Shown one piece after another: positions 51,433 to 63,814 of a stretch of 64,000 bases of DNA. Source of the DNA: Watersipora subatra (lineage: Eukaryota; Bryozoa; Gymnolaemata; Cheilostomatida; Watersiporidae); NCBI RefSeq assembly GCF_963576615.1, contig NC_088711.1, positions 9,604,869-9,668,868 on the forward strand, read 5' to 3'. Numbering within the stretch: position 1 is the first letter of the stretch; each line of letters begins with the position of its first letter. A program made the translations under genes and the position numbers. Below the pieces are notes generated by a model that was not told where the DNA came from, made no database searches, and saw nothing but the letters and a program-made list of their open reading frames with translations.

Positions 51433-53439
51433 GCCAAACCCTAGCTGACTGAGTTTTAGAGAGTTAAGGTAAAAAAGTTACAGGGATGTTTGTAGGAAAC
51501 GCTGGTGCTAAAACAGTCTTTATTTTAGGCCATTCCTAACCTTATCTTGAATCTGTCATTGCTGACTAACTGATATTGATAGCGGGCTAGAATAGATAAA
51601 ACATTTGGGAGACCAACAGTTCAAAACTCGAAGATTCTCAGTCTATAGGAAAGCATTATATTTAGCTATCAATGGCATTTAATTCTACCTCTCTAGTCAT
51701 CAAGGCGCTCTTATAGTCAGGTTCGGCGACATCTCATTATGTCATGAATAGTTTCCATATAAAACCGTAAGGTCAGAATTATACATAAAAAGCTGATACG
51801 AATGAAAAATATTGAGACACTCATTTTACTACAAATTGTACAAATTGGCAGTTTTGAAGTTAGATTCGTAGTTTTTTTATATCTTAATAACAACCTGCTG
51901 CCTAAAAGGGTTTAATGTGATTAAATTGCTGTACGCTGAATATGATTGTATCTGTGCCAACATATTTGTAGTATGACAAGTCTAGTTGATCCCACCCAAA
52001 ATCCTGTCAACTCTAGAACAATACCGCATTCCATAGAACTGAATCAGTTTATAAGAGTTGATGATATCAAAGCATATTTAGCTAAAGCAGACTTACTTAT
52101 TACAACGGCTATTTATTCTAAACTTGAGTTGCGTATTTCTACTCTTGCATAGTATTTCATAGAATAGAATAATCAATAATGCTTTGCCAGCTTTCCCTTG
52201 GACATGTTTGAGGCAGGTGTTACTACATATTAGTGTTAAGTCAAGTGACATAAGCCTCCAAGTCTATAGAGCCATTACAAAAAACTGTCTGTCCCGATCA
52301 TGTTGTTCATATAAACAAAGGGAGGAAAGCTTCTGCTACTGGCATCGCATACATTAAAATTATTTGGATCAATTACAACTGTTTATATATTATTTGCCAA
52401 GACTAGGACAAGCCAGACGCCGTAGCGCAATAAAATGTGTCACATGATAAACATATTGACATGACCGGATTCAACTTTTCCTCATTCCTTTGTTACTAAT
52501 TTTAGCTATCAATGTGATCGCTGATCTCAAATGACAGAATATCTACATGAGCTTCCATAGAAATAACAAAGGAAAGTTTGATCTTTAAAGATTTATAGCT
52601 ATACAAACCATTTTATGGCGTTGACCAAATTAGTTCTGCTACATGCCTAGCGCGACGTTAAACTCAAATCTAGTTTGTGGCTCGCTTAATAGTCTTGTGC
52701 AGTTTCATTTTAGAGATTGCTCTACGCCGTTTTGTTGATAAACATCATTCTAGAAAACGCTGATGGCGTGTTAAGAATTTATAATCCTAGAGAGAAACTG
52801 TAACCTAACTTACAAAATGAGCAACACCAGATTGCAGGAATGGGTAGTTTTTGTTGCATATTATAAATTGGATTTGTTAAGTCCGGATCAAAACTGACAA
52901 AGAACTTTATTTCAAAATACGACCATTCTATACACCTCGCTTCTTATTCCAGGTTCAAACACAGATGAAACAATGACAAGCTATCGTATTTTACGTTTTC
53001 AGACCCAACAAAGGTTTTTGCTTCCCTTAAAACTTCAGAAAACTTTGTAGTAGTATTAGTACATAAACAGTTTTTCAAATCAGTTCCTAAGATGAAGAGA
53101 TGATGATGGCCACAAACAAGCTTTTTGGGATTTGCCCAACTTATACTAATATCTGCCTCATTTAACACATTAGTGTCTACTCTTAATCTATTCACGATCT
53201 AAATACCTCTAGTATTCAACTTAGCAGACGTGTTAAGCTGCGTCCTTGTTAGTTTGGCTCTTGAGGCACGATTGGCTGACTTCCTCTGTTAGTTTTTTTA
53301 ATATTGAAATAAAAGAGTTATTTTTCCCTGCATAGACGACCTCCTCAATACCACTTTAAACGCACTCTTGAAGCGTAGTCTGTGTGGGTAATTTCTCGAA
53401 GGTCAAGTACGATATCTGCTTTACATACTGTAAGCAGAC
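51433..53439. other. Intergenic, nothing recognised
   Basis: Frames at 51946-52152 (+) and 52944-53195 (-) have no recognisable domain or splice context. Confidence 0.55.
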
Positions 53440-53620
53440 AATGTTCTTGTCTTTAAGTGCATTGTTACACAAACACTGTCTCTATGATCTTCGCTGGACA
53501 TGTTCAAGTCTGGTGGAAGGGGAACCTCAATGACTGGAGTTATGCCTCCTTGTATGGAGCAATGTAAGGTTGGATGCCATTCTTGTCTACACCAAGGGCC
53601 TTTTTCTCCAAATTTAATTC
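53440..53620 (-). mobile_element. SINE-like copy, second member
   Basis: Minus-strand match to 38330-38480 including GAATGGCATCCAACCTT (53566-53582) and GAACATGTCCA...GAAGATCATA. The 96-codon frame that overlaps it (53421-53711) is taken as accidental. Confidence 0.55.
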
Positions 53621-55066
53621 CAAACTCCTGTTGGTAGGTCAAGCGAACTAGCCCACCAGGCAACAACTTCTCCTTTAAAATGTTAGTAAATACAAGCAGT
53701 GTGCTGAACATAAACTACCTCAAGATACAGTGTGACGAGGCAAACTTAACATTAAGGAATGACATTTGGATAGAGCGTGTTGACTGCAGAAGGGCAAGTT
53801 GATTGCTTATCTCTATTGCCTGGCAAACAGTATGAAAGGCTCATAGAGATAGCGCAGCTGTGGCATTTACCAGGGCGCAGCCTATTTTTCTCACCACACA
53901 CCAACTACGAATGGCTACCGGACATTTTGGCTGCTTAGCTAGCCCTATGCATGACTCGACTAGATAACGCAACGCTCCGCTCCGTAAACTTTAGTCCTCC
54001 AGTCACGTACGCACTAAATACCTATTCTGTGATTTATAGACCATTCGCTTGCTCTGCAATAGGAAGAAATCCATGATTATAAATTAAAAACTAAACCAAA
54101 AAATCGTGAAAATTAAACACAAAAGGGATGAAGCAATTCAGTTGTACGTGACTAACAGATTTTCCGGCATGCATGCTCATAGAAAATAAACAATTACTAT
54201 AGAGAAAGCATTAATAATCGACTAAGTATCAGGAAGTAGGACAGAACTAGCAGAAGGATATACAATCCGTTGTAAACAGTGCAGTCAGCGCATGATGCAA
54301 TCAAGGGTTTGTCTATAATCAATATAAGGCTCTCCCATTAACATCGCCGACGCACATATATAGAGATAAAGATATTTCCTGCACAGTTTTAGATAAGGTG
54401 TCTTAGAGACAGGTTGGTACATTCACGTAACCAGGAGCTGAAAAAAATTACAAATATATTTGGAGGTAAGGCGGATACAAGGTTTGTAGATAGAAATAAT
54501 TAGCAATGAACTGATGAGGAAGATGCAATTAGGTCTTGAGTAGGTGTAGTATGTGTGTAGTTAGGATGTTGTATTGTATACATACATCAAATCCAGGCAC
54601 TAACCAGGCCTAGTCACATTAACTGTGCATTTGTGATGTTATTCGCTCAGTATAATTTCAATTGATGATGGCTGTATTTACATATAAATATTTGTGAATT
54701 ATGTTTTCTGTTAAAGAGAGCATTTAACAAAAAAGTTAAATAATTTTGTAAAAAGTTGTAATAATCTGTAATCATTCTAGTAGCGAACATGCAGAATGGT
54801 GCGAGGCCAAATAACGCTTTGTAGAAGAAGTTGTCTTATTTGAATCACCATGACTCAAGTTTTTGGCTCATATGTAGATATTTCAAGCGAGCCGTAGTTT
54901 TGGCAATTTTTTTAATGAACTTATAAAGCAGGAAGACAATTGCTCCTCGCTGCGATGTGATCAATAACAGGACACGATAATTTAGGGAATTTTCCTATCG
55001 TATCTCTTGGTCACCTTTTATCTAACCTGGACGAATTGTTGTAGAACTCTTTCGAGACCAACAAGA
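53621..55066. other. Upstream region of NDUFA4-like 1
   Basis: No TATA box or other element recognised. TTGTTGTAG at about 55036-55044 could be an acceptor for a 5' UTR intron, as in the second copy. Confidence 0.5.
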
Positions 55067-55354
55067 ATGGCGAGTTTCTTTCGAGCGCAATGGAAAGTTT
55101 TTCAGAAGCAACCAGATGCTCTTATTCTTGTGACATTAGTAAGCTGTGCTGCGAGTGGTGGCGTCCTTTTTGGCATACGAACAGCCATGAAGAACCCTGA
55201 TGTCAGCGTGGCCAGAAATCAGAATCCAGAGCCATGGAACAAAATGAAACAAGACCAGCGATATAAATTGATGAAAATCAATCAAGACCTTGCAGGTCAC
55301 AAGTTTCCCGCCGAAAGACCAGTTATGGACAATGAAAACTACAAAGGCATATAA
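55067..55354 (+). CDS. NDUFA4: NDUFA4-family protein, copy 1
   Basis: 95 residues, coding region without introns. NDUFA4 (B12D family) is a small single-span inner mitochondrial membrane protein associated with cytochrome c oxidase. Here residues ~18-42 are the membrane segment after QKQPDALI; then KNPDV at 42-46, NPEPWN at 53-58, and YKLMKINQDL at 66-75, equivalent to NPDV..NPEPWN..YKFYSVN in vertebrate NDUFA4; the C-terminus is ERPVMDNENYKGI, longer than in vertebrates (about 81 residues). ATG chosen because it starts the conserved region; an in-frame ATG 20 codons upstream is less likely. A paralogue follows 3.9 kb downstream on the same strand with the same C-terminal YKGI. Confidence 0.92.
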   Translation: MASFFRAQWKVFQKQPDALILVTLVSCAASGGVLFGIRTAMKNPDVSVARNQNPEPWNKMKQDQRYKLMKINQDLAGHKFPAERPVMDNENYKGI

Positions 55355-58300
55355 TTACGGAATGAAGTATTTAACTATCGTTAGTTGTAAATATGGTCAA
55401 GATTGAGCATTGTTTTCAAGGTGTAACTAGCTGTTCCGTCTGATATTATACCCCGTAAAGCAGTTTGATTACTATTGTAAAACATGTAGTATTGTTTGGT
55501 ATTTTTGGCTAAAAGTCGATATTTTTTACTATGGAAGAGAATAGAAGGCTAAAAGATTAAGGAATTTTTTGTTAGAGCTAGGACAGGATGACAGCTGTGA
55601 ATGTTAAATATTTTTCCTCGACAATGGCTGGCTGTGACTAATTTTATCTTTACGAGCCATAAGTAGCCTGTGCTAGTCCTGTTAACACAGTATACAGGCC
55701 TTGATAAGGACACTTTATTGCTTCGCTTCAATACCTACCTAAGCCCGGTGCACCGGTAAGGTGCATCTGCACCGGGCAGAGGTGAAGGGTTAACATGATC
55801 TTTGCTTATATCATGTTCAACAGAGAACAGCAACTTATAAGGAAAAGTGGTTAATGTGATTGTCTACAAGTTTTGTATTTTGTATAAAGAGAAGATAATT
55901 TCAAAGGTTCATCTGTGATTCATTATTTTTGTGTGAGAATTTATAAAAAGAGCCAAAAATATAACTCCTTGTATAGCTTTAGTTCTTTGACAATGTAAGC
56001 TTTGGAGCCATATTGTGGTTTTCATCATGTACAGTGTGTCTACTTCAGTATTTCTTGCCATCAGCACCTACGAATAGTGCTCTCCATTAGCGTCTGCCAT
56101 CAGCCCCTGCCATCAGCGCCTTTGATCAGCCACTGTCAACTGTTGTCTAGTTTGCAATTAATGCTTGTCATACCTGCTTATATACAGGCTCTCATGAGAG
56201 CATCTCGAAATAACCCTTCAGAAACTCTCTACTCCGTAATGTATGCAGTTTCTTCTCCGGCAGCATTGATCTGCTCTAATTAACAACTGTTCAAAGTTGT
56301 AGCACTCACAAAGAATGGTGAATATCGCTGTGTGGTCAGCTCTAAAATAGGTGTAAATTTTTCTCATCTTTGCTAGATGAGGTATAAAAAGGATATAGAA
56401 ATATGGTACAAAAAGGTGTATTTTTCACCTTTTCATACCACATTGTCTGAAAGGGCACTACTCAGGTTCTGTTAGTCATGTTTTGAATATGACTATTTTA
56501 GCTTTTATCAAATGAATGAGTTGTTATTTAACATTTTTGCTAGCTAAAAAGAAAAGGTTGTCATCTCTAAAAGTGCCAGCGCTGTTGATGTTGGCTGACG
56601 GCAGACATCGGCTCTGGCTATATATAATCATATATCAGAGAGAAAGACTTGAGCTCCCTTGACAATTGAGACGCAATCTAGTTGGAATGCTACTAACGAG
56701 AGACTCAAGGCCATCAGGAGGAAGTAAGAGTCAGTATGTTTGCTTTCTCCCTTGCTCGCAATGCACAGCGATTAAAGAAGGAGAATAAGCAGTACTCATA
56801 TCGTTTCTCCATTATAAACTCTCTATTGTATGGAGGAAAGTTTCTTCCTACTTGTAATAGGGTATTAATGATGAATGCGTAGCCAAAGGCATTCTTCTTT
56901 GAACTGAAAACTATCACAACAGAATGTTATAAGAGTGATTGCAAAAGCAGTAAATTAGTTTTGACAAGCTAATAGTGCTGCCAATGATAGAGGCAGCATG
57001 ATTGCCTAAAAGAGAAGCAGACGAGTTGAAAAAGCAAAAAAGTAAGGGAACATATGCATACATGTTGATAGTAAAGCTGCTATTTTACTATCGACAAAGT
57101 CGTATATGTATGTACGTATGTATGCATAATATGGCATTGGCTTTAGTAATCATCAACAGAGTGATGTTTGTCGTTGCATGCCAAAAACATGAGAAGACAG
57201 AAATGTTGAGGGTTGCCAATAAAAGTGGAGAGGAGAAGTTCAAGTTGTTCAACAATGTTGAGCTTTTATATTCGAAGGATTGTCAGAGTGGTGGGCCAGT
57301 CAGGCTTCATATAAGTTTCTGCAAATCATACAGATAGGTGTCAAAGTCTGCCTTTGTCCATAATGAGCAACGCATGCGAGTATGGATAAAGTCCGGAGTA
57401 AGCCTGAGAGCTGGCATCTCATTATCTACCAGTCGCATTTGCCTACACCAGCACACCTGCGTGAAATGCCACCATAACACTATAATGCTATAACACTCGA
57501 GAAAGCCCAAGGTATCTGGACATAGCACATCACGCTTGGTAGTCTTTTGTTTTCCCCCACAACTTCTACTCTAATAACGTTGTCCTAATTTTAATAGCCA
57601 AATATTTCTGGACTGCAACTTTGGCGTGTCAGCTGTGAAGAGATCACTCTACCGATATCCCCACTTAGATAAACGATGGTACATAATAATAGGCCTATAA
57701 TTTCAAAACTTTTATATTTGAAGAAAAAGCTAAGCTGTCTTGCAATTTACAATGCTCATATCAAAGTGGTCTAACAAACTGATTCACAAATTATTACGCA
57801 TTAACAATTGAAAGCAGGTGAAAAATTAAATTAGACCATTATGTAATTCACGTATGGCTGACTCAATATTGTCTAAAAAGTCAATATTTTACTGTATGCC
57901 AAACAGACAATAAAATTTAGTCACTGCAATTGTCTGCGGAATTGCCTACACAAGGTCGAATAACTTCAAATATTATCAAAAGACTTACCTGTTCTGGTTA
58001 CTTACATGTATGCGTGGATAGTAGCATCAATCTTCTTAAAAGGAATGTATTGCACAAAATTAAAACTCAGAAATTATTTGTCATACTATCATTTTTATTA
58101 TTGTTTGCAAAGTAAAAAATGTTGTTAGACCCTATTTGTTGTTTTCTTGTTACAGTTTCTTTTATCATAAAATAAAACACTTGCAAATATTTGAATTGAA
58201 TAACTCATAAGGAGCAAAAACTTGAACATTTCTCGTGTACCATGTATTCGCTGTACTCTCACATTTCTTGCAGCTACCGCTGTTTAAGGTACATACTCTA

Positions 58301-58829
58301 AGACCATAGATGTGTGCATGCATGGGCATGTGGTGATAACGCCCTTTAAATTTGTTGTTCAAATGTTTTTAAAGGCTACAGTTATGCTCACATCAGTTCA
58401 GATAAATTTTATTTCAAAAATATGCTTACGTTACGCTATGCCTGACGATCATACGCATAGCTCCAACACCCTCTTCATGAGACAAGTTTTCTAACAGGAA
58501 CATCTGGAGCCTAGTCCTTCCTATCTGCACGCCCGTACTGCATCAGAAATTACGTGAAGTAAGTAGCCAGCCGCATTAATTGGTAGTTACAAGAAAGCAT
58601 TATAATTTGGATTTCAACCTTGAATGATGTAACTAGCTAGATACAACACAGCGAAACCTGAATTCTAGATTTCTTTGGCATTATAGGCTGCTTTGAATTT
58701 GAGAAGGGTGAGAAAAATCAGCCATCATTTCGAAGTCATAAGAAGTACTTCATAACTAACATCTCTGAATATAGCAACTGCTATTCTTTAGTTAGGAATG
58801 AGTACAACTGACTGCTATAGGTAGACTTG
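55355..58829. other. Spacer between the two NDUFA4-family genes
   Basis: Contains a GC-rich hairpin at 55743-55777. The 111-codon frame at 57002-57337 and its neighbours have no recognisable domain. A non-coding first exon of the second NDUFA4-like gene probably lies here. Confidence 0.55.
55743..55777. other. GC-rich hairpin (10-bp stem)
   Basis: GCCCGGTGCA pairs exactly with TGCACCGGGC across a 15-nt loop that itself contains GGTGCA; about 390 bp downstream of NDUFA4-like 1. Confidence 0.9.
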
Positions 58830-58830
58830 C

Positions 58831-59190
58831 TTGAGTGGGCTTGTTATGGGTGAACTGGTTATGGGTGAGCTGGTTATGGGTGGGCTGGTTATTGGAGGAT
58901 TGGTTATGGATGGGATGGTTATGGGTGGGCTGGTTATGGGTGGGCTGGTTATGGGTGGGCTGGTTATGGGTGGACTGGTTATGGGTTGGCTGGTTGTGGG
59001 TGAACTGGCTATGGTTGGACTGGCTATGGATGAACTGGCTGTGGGTGGGCGGTTATGAGTAGACTGGCTGTGGATGGACTGGCTGTAGGTGGACTGGTTG
59101 TGGGTGAATTTGCTCTGAGTGGGCTAGATGTTGATGGACAGGCTATGAGATGACTAGCTATTGGTGAGGTGGCTATGGGTGGGCTAGCTT
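58831..59190. repeat. 15-bp minisatellite, about 24 diverged copies
   Basis: Units GGGCTGGTTATGGGT, most regular at 58850-59000 and increasingly diverged towards 59190. It lies in the presumed 5' UTR intron of the second NDUFA4-like gene, ending about 115 bp before its acceptor. Confidence 0.95.
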
Positions 59191-59304
59191 TGCTATTTTT
59201 TAATGTCTGCCCTTGAATTAAAATGACTTACTATTATTGTTAAAACCTTTTCATTATTTTTGGTAATAGTGAGTAATTTAACCAATTTAGTTTTGCTGTT
59301 GCAG

Positions 59305-59595
59305 ATGTCCAAATTCATCAGAGAGCAAATACAAGCATTGTCTAAAAGGCAGCCAGATGTTGTCATTATTGGCACCGCTGTATGTGTTGTTTTAACTGGC
59401 GCCGTCTTCTCTCTTTCGCGGGCTGCCTTGAAGAGTCCTGATGTGACTTGGAACAGAGATAAAAATCCGGAGCCTTGGAACGAGGTCAAGCAGCATGAGC
59501 GTTATAAGCTGCTGAAAATAAACCAAGATCTCAAAGGTCGTACATTTCCAGAAGAAAGGCCCAGTATGGATACTGATAGGTACAAAGGAATATAA
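59305..59595 (+). CDS. NDUFA4: NDUFA4-family protein, copy 2
   Basis: 96 residues. Membrane segment about 19-42 after KRQPDVVI, then KSPDVTWNRDKNPEPWN at 43-59 and RYKLLKINQDLKGRTFPEER, ending MDTDRYKGI. Its VTWNRDKNPEPWN is closer to the vertebrate NDUFA4 pattern (DVCWDRxNPEPWN) than copy 1, so copy 2 may be the conserved one. The ATG follows directly after TTTTGCTGTTGCAG, a good splice acceptor, so a non-coding first exon lies upstream. About half the residues are shared with copy 1, mostly in the C-terminal half: a fairly old tandem duplication. ATTAAA at 59705-59710 is a possible polyadenylation signal. Confidence 0.92.
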   Translation: MSKFIREQIQALSKRQPDVVIIGTAVCVVLTGAVFSLSRAALKSPDVTWNRDKNPEPWNEVKQHERYKLLKINQDLKGRTFPEERPSMDTDRYKGI

Positions 59596-62500
59596 AGACA
59601 TATCTGTTTTGCTAGTTCATTTTATCAGACTAGGTTTATATAAGATTGTCTCATCGCATCTTTCCAGCAATAACAACAATATCAAACCTCATACATAATT
59701 TATGATTAAAGTTTAATGTATATATGCAATCATGTATTTTAGTGCTTGTACAATGCTATAATACACCCTTATCCCCATTAATCTCTCTCGTTGTAATATC
59801 CACCCCTGGTTTCATGCAAACATTTGTAATACTGATGATCACTATGCATACACTAAGGCTATATACTATCTATGTTAAAATAACTATAGAGTCATGGTGA
59901 TGATAGCTTTGAATAACTCTATGGTAAAGCCGATGACTAATTGTGTACAAAACTGACTGTGAGCAAGCACTTGTCAGTTGTTTTAGTAATCCGCTAGTAG
60001 ACCTTATCATCTCATAAAGTTGTAACATGATAAGGGAACACCATTAGCTTACAGTGTTACCAATCGATGGTGTCTAAAAGCTATCATCAACATAAAAAGG
60101 AACGTGCGCTCCAGCCCCCCCCCTCGTCAAACAGCTTTGAATTAAAGCCTTTGATAGCAAAAAGTTGCATGTAACTAGCTTACCAAACTTCCACCTATCA
60201 GATCACAAAATCTTTGAACATTATCTCAAACTTGCTCAGTTTCCCATTTTCGTTGAAGGTTTCAAAATCTTGCACCAACTATGCCAAGAATATTTGTATT
60301 TATCTTTCCACACATATGATAAACATCGTTTTCGATTTCGTGACACCAACATACTACATCCACCATCTTATGCTTCAGCTTACAAACTTTGTGTTATTTC
60401 CACCTTCAGTTCACTATCCTGACTCTTCTACAATACTATTAGATTACCAACTTGTTCAACTCACTTAATAATTCCTGATTTCTGTCTTTTCAGTTTTTTC
60501 TCTTTTTTTATCACATGTAATGAAAAACATCATTTTGTTGATGATGACCAAAGCCAATAGAAAGTTATACGTACATATACATGCATAAACTTATCCACTT
60601 GTTTGGCAACTGTGTAATGCAATTACACAGTTGCTGATCAGTTCAACTGATGGAGATAAATTAGTTGAAGATGAACAAAGTTTTTGACAGCCACCAGAGT
60701 GTATAAAACTGCAGAGTATAACTTAACTGTGTACCTACTGAATGCTATTGGGTAAAAGGGTGAGCCAACAATGGCATCTTGTACACGCATCGCATCGTAT
60801 GTTTTACCTTTTGCCTTGGTTGCATGCCATTATCGAATGATGGTAGAGTACTTTCATATGCCTAAATGATATCAAGGGGCCTAAGAGCACCGTCTCAGTC
60901 TTCCTTGATAAATACTCCCTTGTAAGTGGTCAGGCATGATAGCGTATAGGGCAGCAGTGCACTGCTCAACTATGTTATGTACTTCAAAGAGTTGCACCTT
61001 TTGAATTACATACATGCTCTTCTCTACCCAGAAAGACATTGCTCTTCTCTACCCAGAAAGGCACACAGGAAGTGCTGTTGATGAGTCTGCCAGCAAAGCC
61101 AAAGTAGATTCACTCATGCTAGTATATTTTAGATATTGTATACATGCAGGGTAAAGGTAAAGATGTTTATTGCTTATCATCGATTTATCATAGCACACCA
61201 CAATGATTCCCAAAAGATAATAAACACACATGCTGCCCTTGGCAGTTTTAGTTGACCAGCATTGTAAGTTTTTAGGAGAGTGAATAACTCCTTCAGTGGA
61301 TACAAGGTACTATAAAACCTTTATTCGAATGCCATAGCGCTGTATTTTTTGACCCTTCTTCTATAGCGGCATTTTATTAAAGGTGGCGTTCAAATAGAGG
61401 GTGGCACTGTATTGTTCAACAAGCTCGTCAGAATTTTAGGAAGATAAATTTAACCCTTTTATGAGAGAAAGGATGTTAATGTCCCTATATTTTGCATTCC
61501 CATTCAGGCAGAGCAATATTAATGCCGTTGGCTTCAGCATTTCTGCTAAATCGTTTTTTCTATACGTCGAAGTATCAGACTGAGTTCAACAAGGAACCAC
61601 TTTGAGTGAAACATATTAGCCGGATACAGTTATTAATTATTTCGATGTTGTCGCTTTAAAAGTTAAAAAAAAACCATAAAGCTTTTGGAATAAAAAAATA
61701 CACTCTGATACGCCATAACAATGGCTGTTATGCCATCTGGTGTTTTTGAAGATTATTCTTAACGCTCATCAAAATGCTTTCAAGTCTTCGGGTCAGATTG
61801 TAAACCACATTATGGATAAATATAAAAACAAAGTATCGGATTTAGACCTTAGTAACTTTGAATCAGAGTGTAGTTCTGATGATTGTGTCAATCGATTTTC
61901 TCAGGTACACCATTACAAAAACCATGGCAACCTCTACAGCAACAACAAAAGAATTAATTGTTATTGATGTAAACGATTAATTATTAGTACTATGTTGTGG
62001 ACACTTTTCTACTGATCACTTTTTATTATGAGTTTGTGAAAGTCAATGAATGTCAAAATAGCGGTCAAATAAAGTTGGCATTAAAATAAAAGTTTTACGG
62101 TATATAAGCTCTTTGTAAGAGCTGTAAAAGATATTACATAGATACTTAGCACAATCTCTAGCAATCAGAATTGCCTGCCTATGCTGCTTAAGATGAACAC
62201 GACCGCTACACTATGTCTAAGATACTGGCTTATCTTGCCTGCTTGTGGCATGCGAAAAGCTCCTCAACTCGGTGACTTCTTCACATTGCAAATTGCAGCT
62301 TAGCTGCAATACTGGAGTTGTCTCTCTCTCTCACTCTTCCTCTCTCTCAGACAGCACCAATAAATCTGGCAGTTCCATCCAAATATGAAAGAGTTTTGCT
62401 AGTAATTTAATGCATTTGTGAGGTGGGTACTCATCATAAAGCAGGATCTATCCCGATAGTCTAGATCCCGGCTTACAACTTAACAAGTGCTATGAGGCTT

Positions 62501-63161
62501 GTAATTCATTAACATAATTAGTTGATAAAACCAGCCTAAAAGAAAAATGCTCTTTGAATCAGATATACATGTAGGCTATAATAGCCGACTACTTATCATG
62601 TCGAATTGTTAGATAACAAGTGATTTTGGACTTTTGGTACTGCGAACAGACTCCATTCTGTTTATAATCACGGAATCGTACACGGCTATGAGAGAAAAAC
62701 TTGAAGTTGTCTTTTCTTAAACCCTGGTAACTCCGCCTCTTTTAGCACCCGCGCTTTTTTGTTAATGCGTGAGCTTCCATCGCGACTTCATACATACTGG
62801 CCATTCATTCGTACTGGTTATACAATCGACGGGAGGCAAAGCGAATATTTACAAATTAGTTTTAAAAACTAAAAAATGCCAAATTCTCCAAAAGTGCCGA
62901 AAACAAAGGTAATTGTTTAAATAATAAGTAATTGTTTTGTTAGTGTTTACTAACTAAACTCAGGTTAATTTTTGGTACCTGTTTGTTTGTATATACATGT
63001 AATATTTATTGAGGTTAGCATGAGTATATAAAATTCTGTCGACCTCACCACTACTAGAAAAAAATTAAATAGAACTTAAGTATATGATATGAGTAGTGAA
63101 TAGGGTATGCTATGTATGTAAAGCAACCAATTAGGGATGGAGTAGAATAGGTTCAATTGTA
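59596..63161. other. Intergenic, no complete gene recognised
   Basis: Holds a perfect palindrome at 60606-60634 and, near 62877, a possible first coding exon (see findings). Frames at 60165-60468 and 61740-61967 have no known domain. Confidence 0.5.
60606..60634. other. Perfect 13-bp hairpin, 3-nt loop
   Basis: GCAACTGTGTAAT and its exact complement separated by GCA. Confidence 0.92.
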
Positions 63162-63814
63162 GGGGAGGGTTGGGGCACGTTTCAACAAAAAAATGATTTT
63201 TGGGTGTTTTCCTAAAATATTGGAATATAATGTAGATAATCACAAAGGATGCAGAAATATGTTTTACATATGTATGCCAAATTTCAATTCTGCTGGTTGT
63301 ATACTTTGGAAAATATCACAAAAGTACTAATTGCATAATTGGTGTGTCAACGTGCCCTGGTAGAGGGTACGTTGTTGAAACACCCTATAGGGCATGTTGA
63401 AACGTCCTTGATTTTCACAGTACATTTTAGTTTTAGAATTGTTTTCTTGAATTTATTTTCAGCCAAACAATGCAAATTTGAAATTTCCACTGATTATCTG
63501 AGCAAGAAAAATTTGGAAAGAGTTTGCTATGAACTTCAAAACACTGTGTACAACAGTCAAGACAAACAAACTTCCTCAGTAAAACAAAACATATATACAT
63601 GTTGATATAAATATCAAACTTTTCTTTTTATATATATTAGCATTTGCAGTCATGATATCAATATTGTTCAGAAATTTAGGGGTTCATCGTGGGGATTAAA
63701 TTCTAGCTACGTCATTGAGGTTTGTTTTAAACAGCAGTTTCAATGCTACTCGAGCTGTTCCCTCTATATGAATAGAGGGGCAAGTTGCAACTTGCAATGT
63801 GCCCCACATTCCCC
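63162..63814. mobile_element. 653-bp MITE-like element, TA-flanked
   Basis: Left end GGGGAGGGTTGGGGCACGTT and inverted right end GGGGAATGTGGGGCACATT, each bordered by TA. Internal copies of GGCA(C/T)GTTGAAAC-like motif occur near 63350-63405. The interior frame at 63339-63605 has no recognisable transposase domain. Confidence 0.65.

Noticed and set aside
53421-53711. 96-codon minus-strand frame with EWHPTLHCSIQGG
   Set aside because: Largely coincides with the SINE-like copy that also occurs at 38.3-38.5 kb; the same DNA gives a different broken frame there.
57002-57337. 111-codon plus-strand frame
   Set aside because: No recognisable domain, mixed low-complexity Tyr/Met stretch in the middle, and no supporting splice context; cannot be supported as a gene.
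58831-59062. Two overlapping 75-codon frames
   Set aside because: 15-bp minisatellite in the presumed 5' UTR intron of the second NDUFA4-like gene.
61740-61967. 75-codon frame with acidic SDLDLSNFESECSSDD
   Set aside because: Somewhat protein-like, but no known domain and no neighbouring exon in phase; left unannotated.
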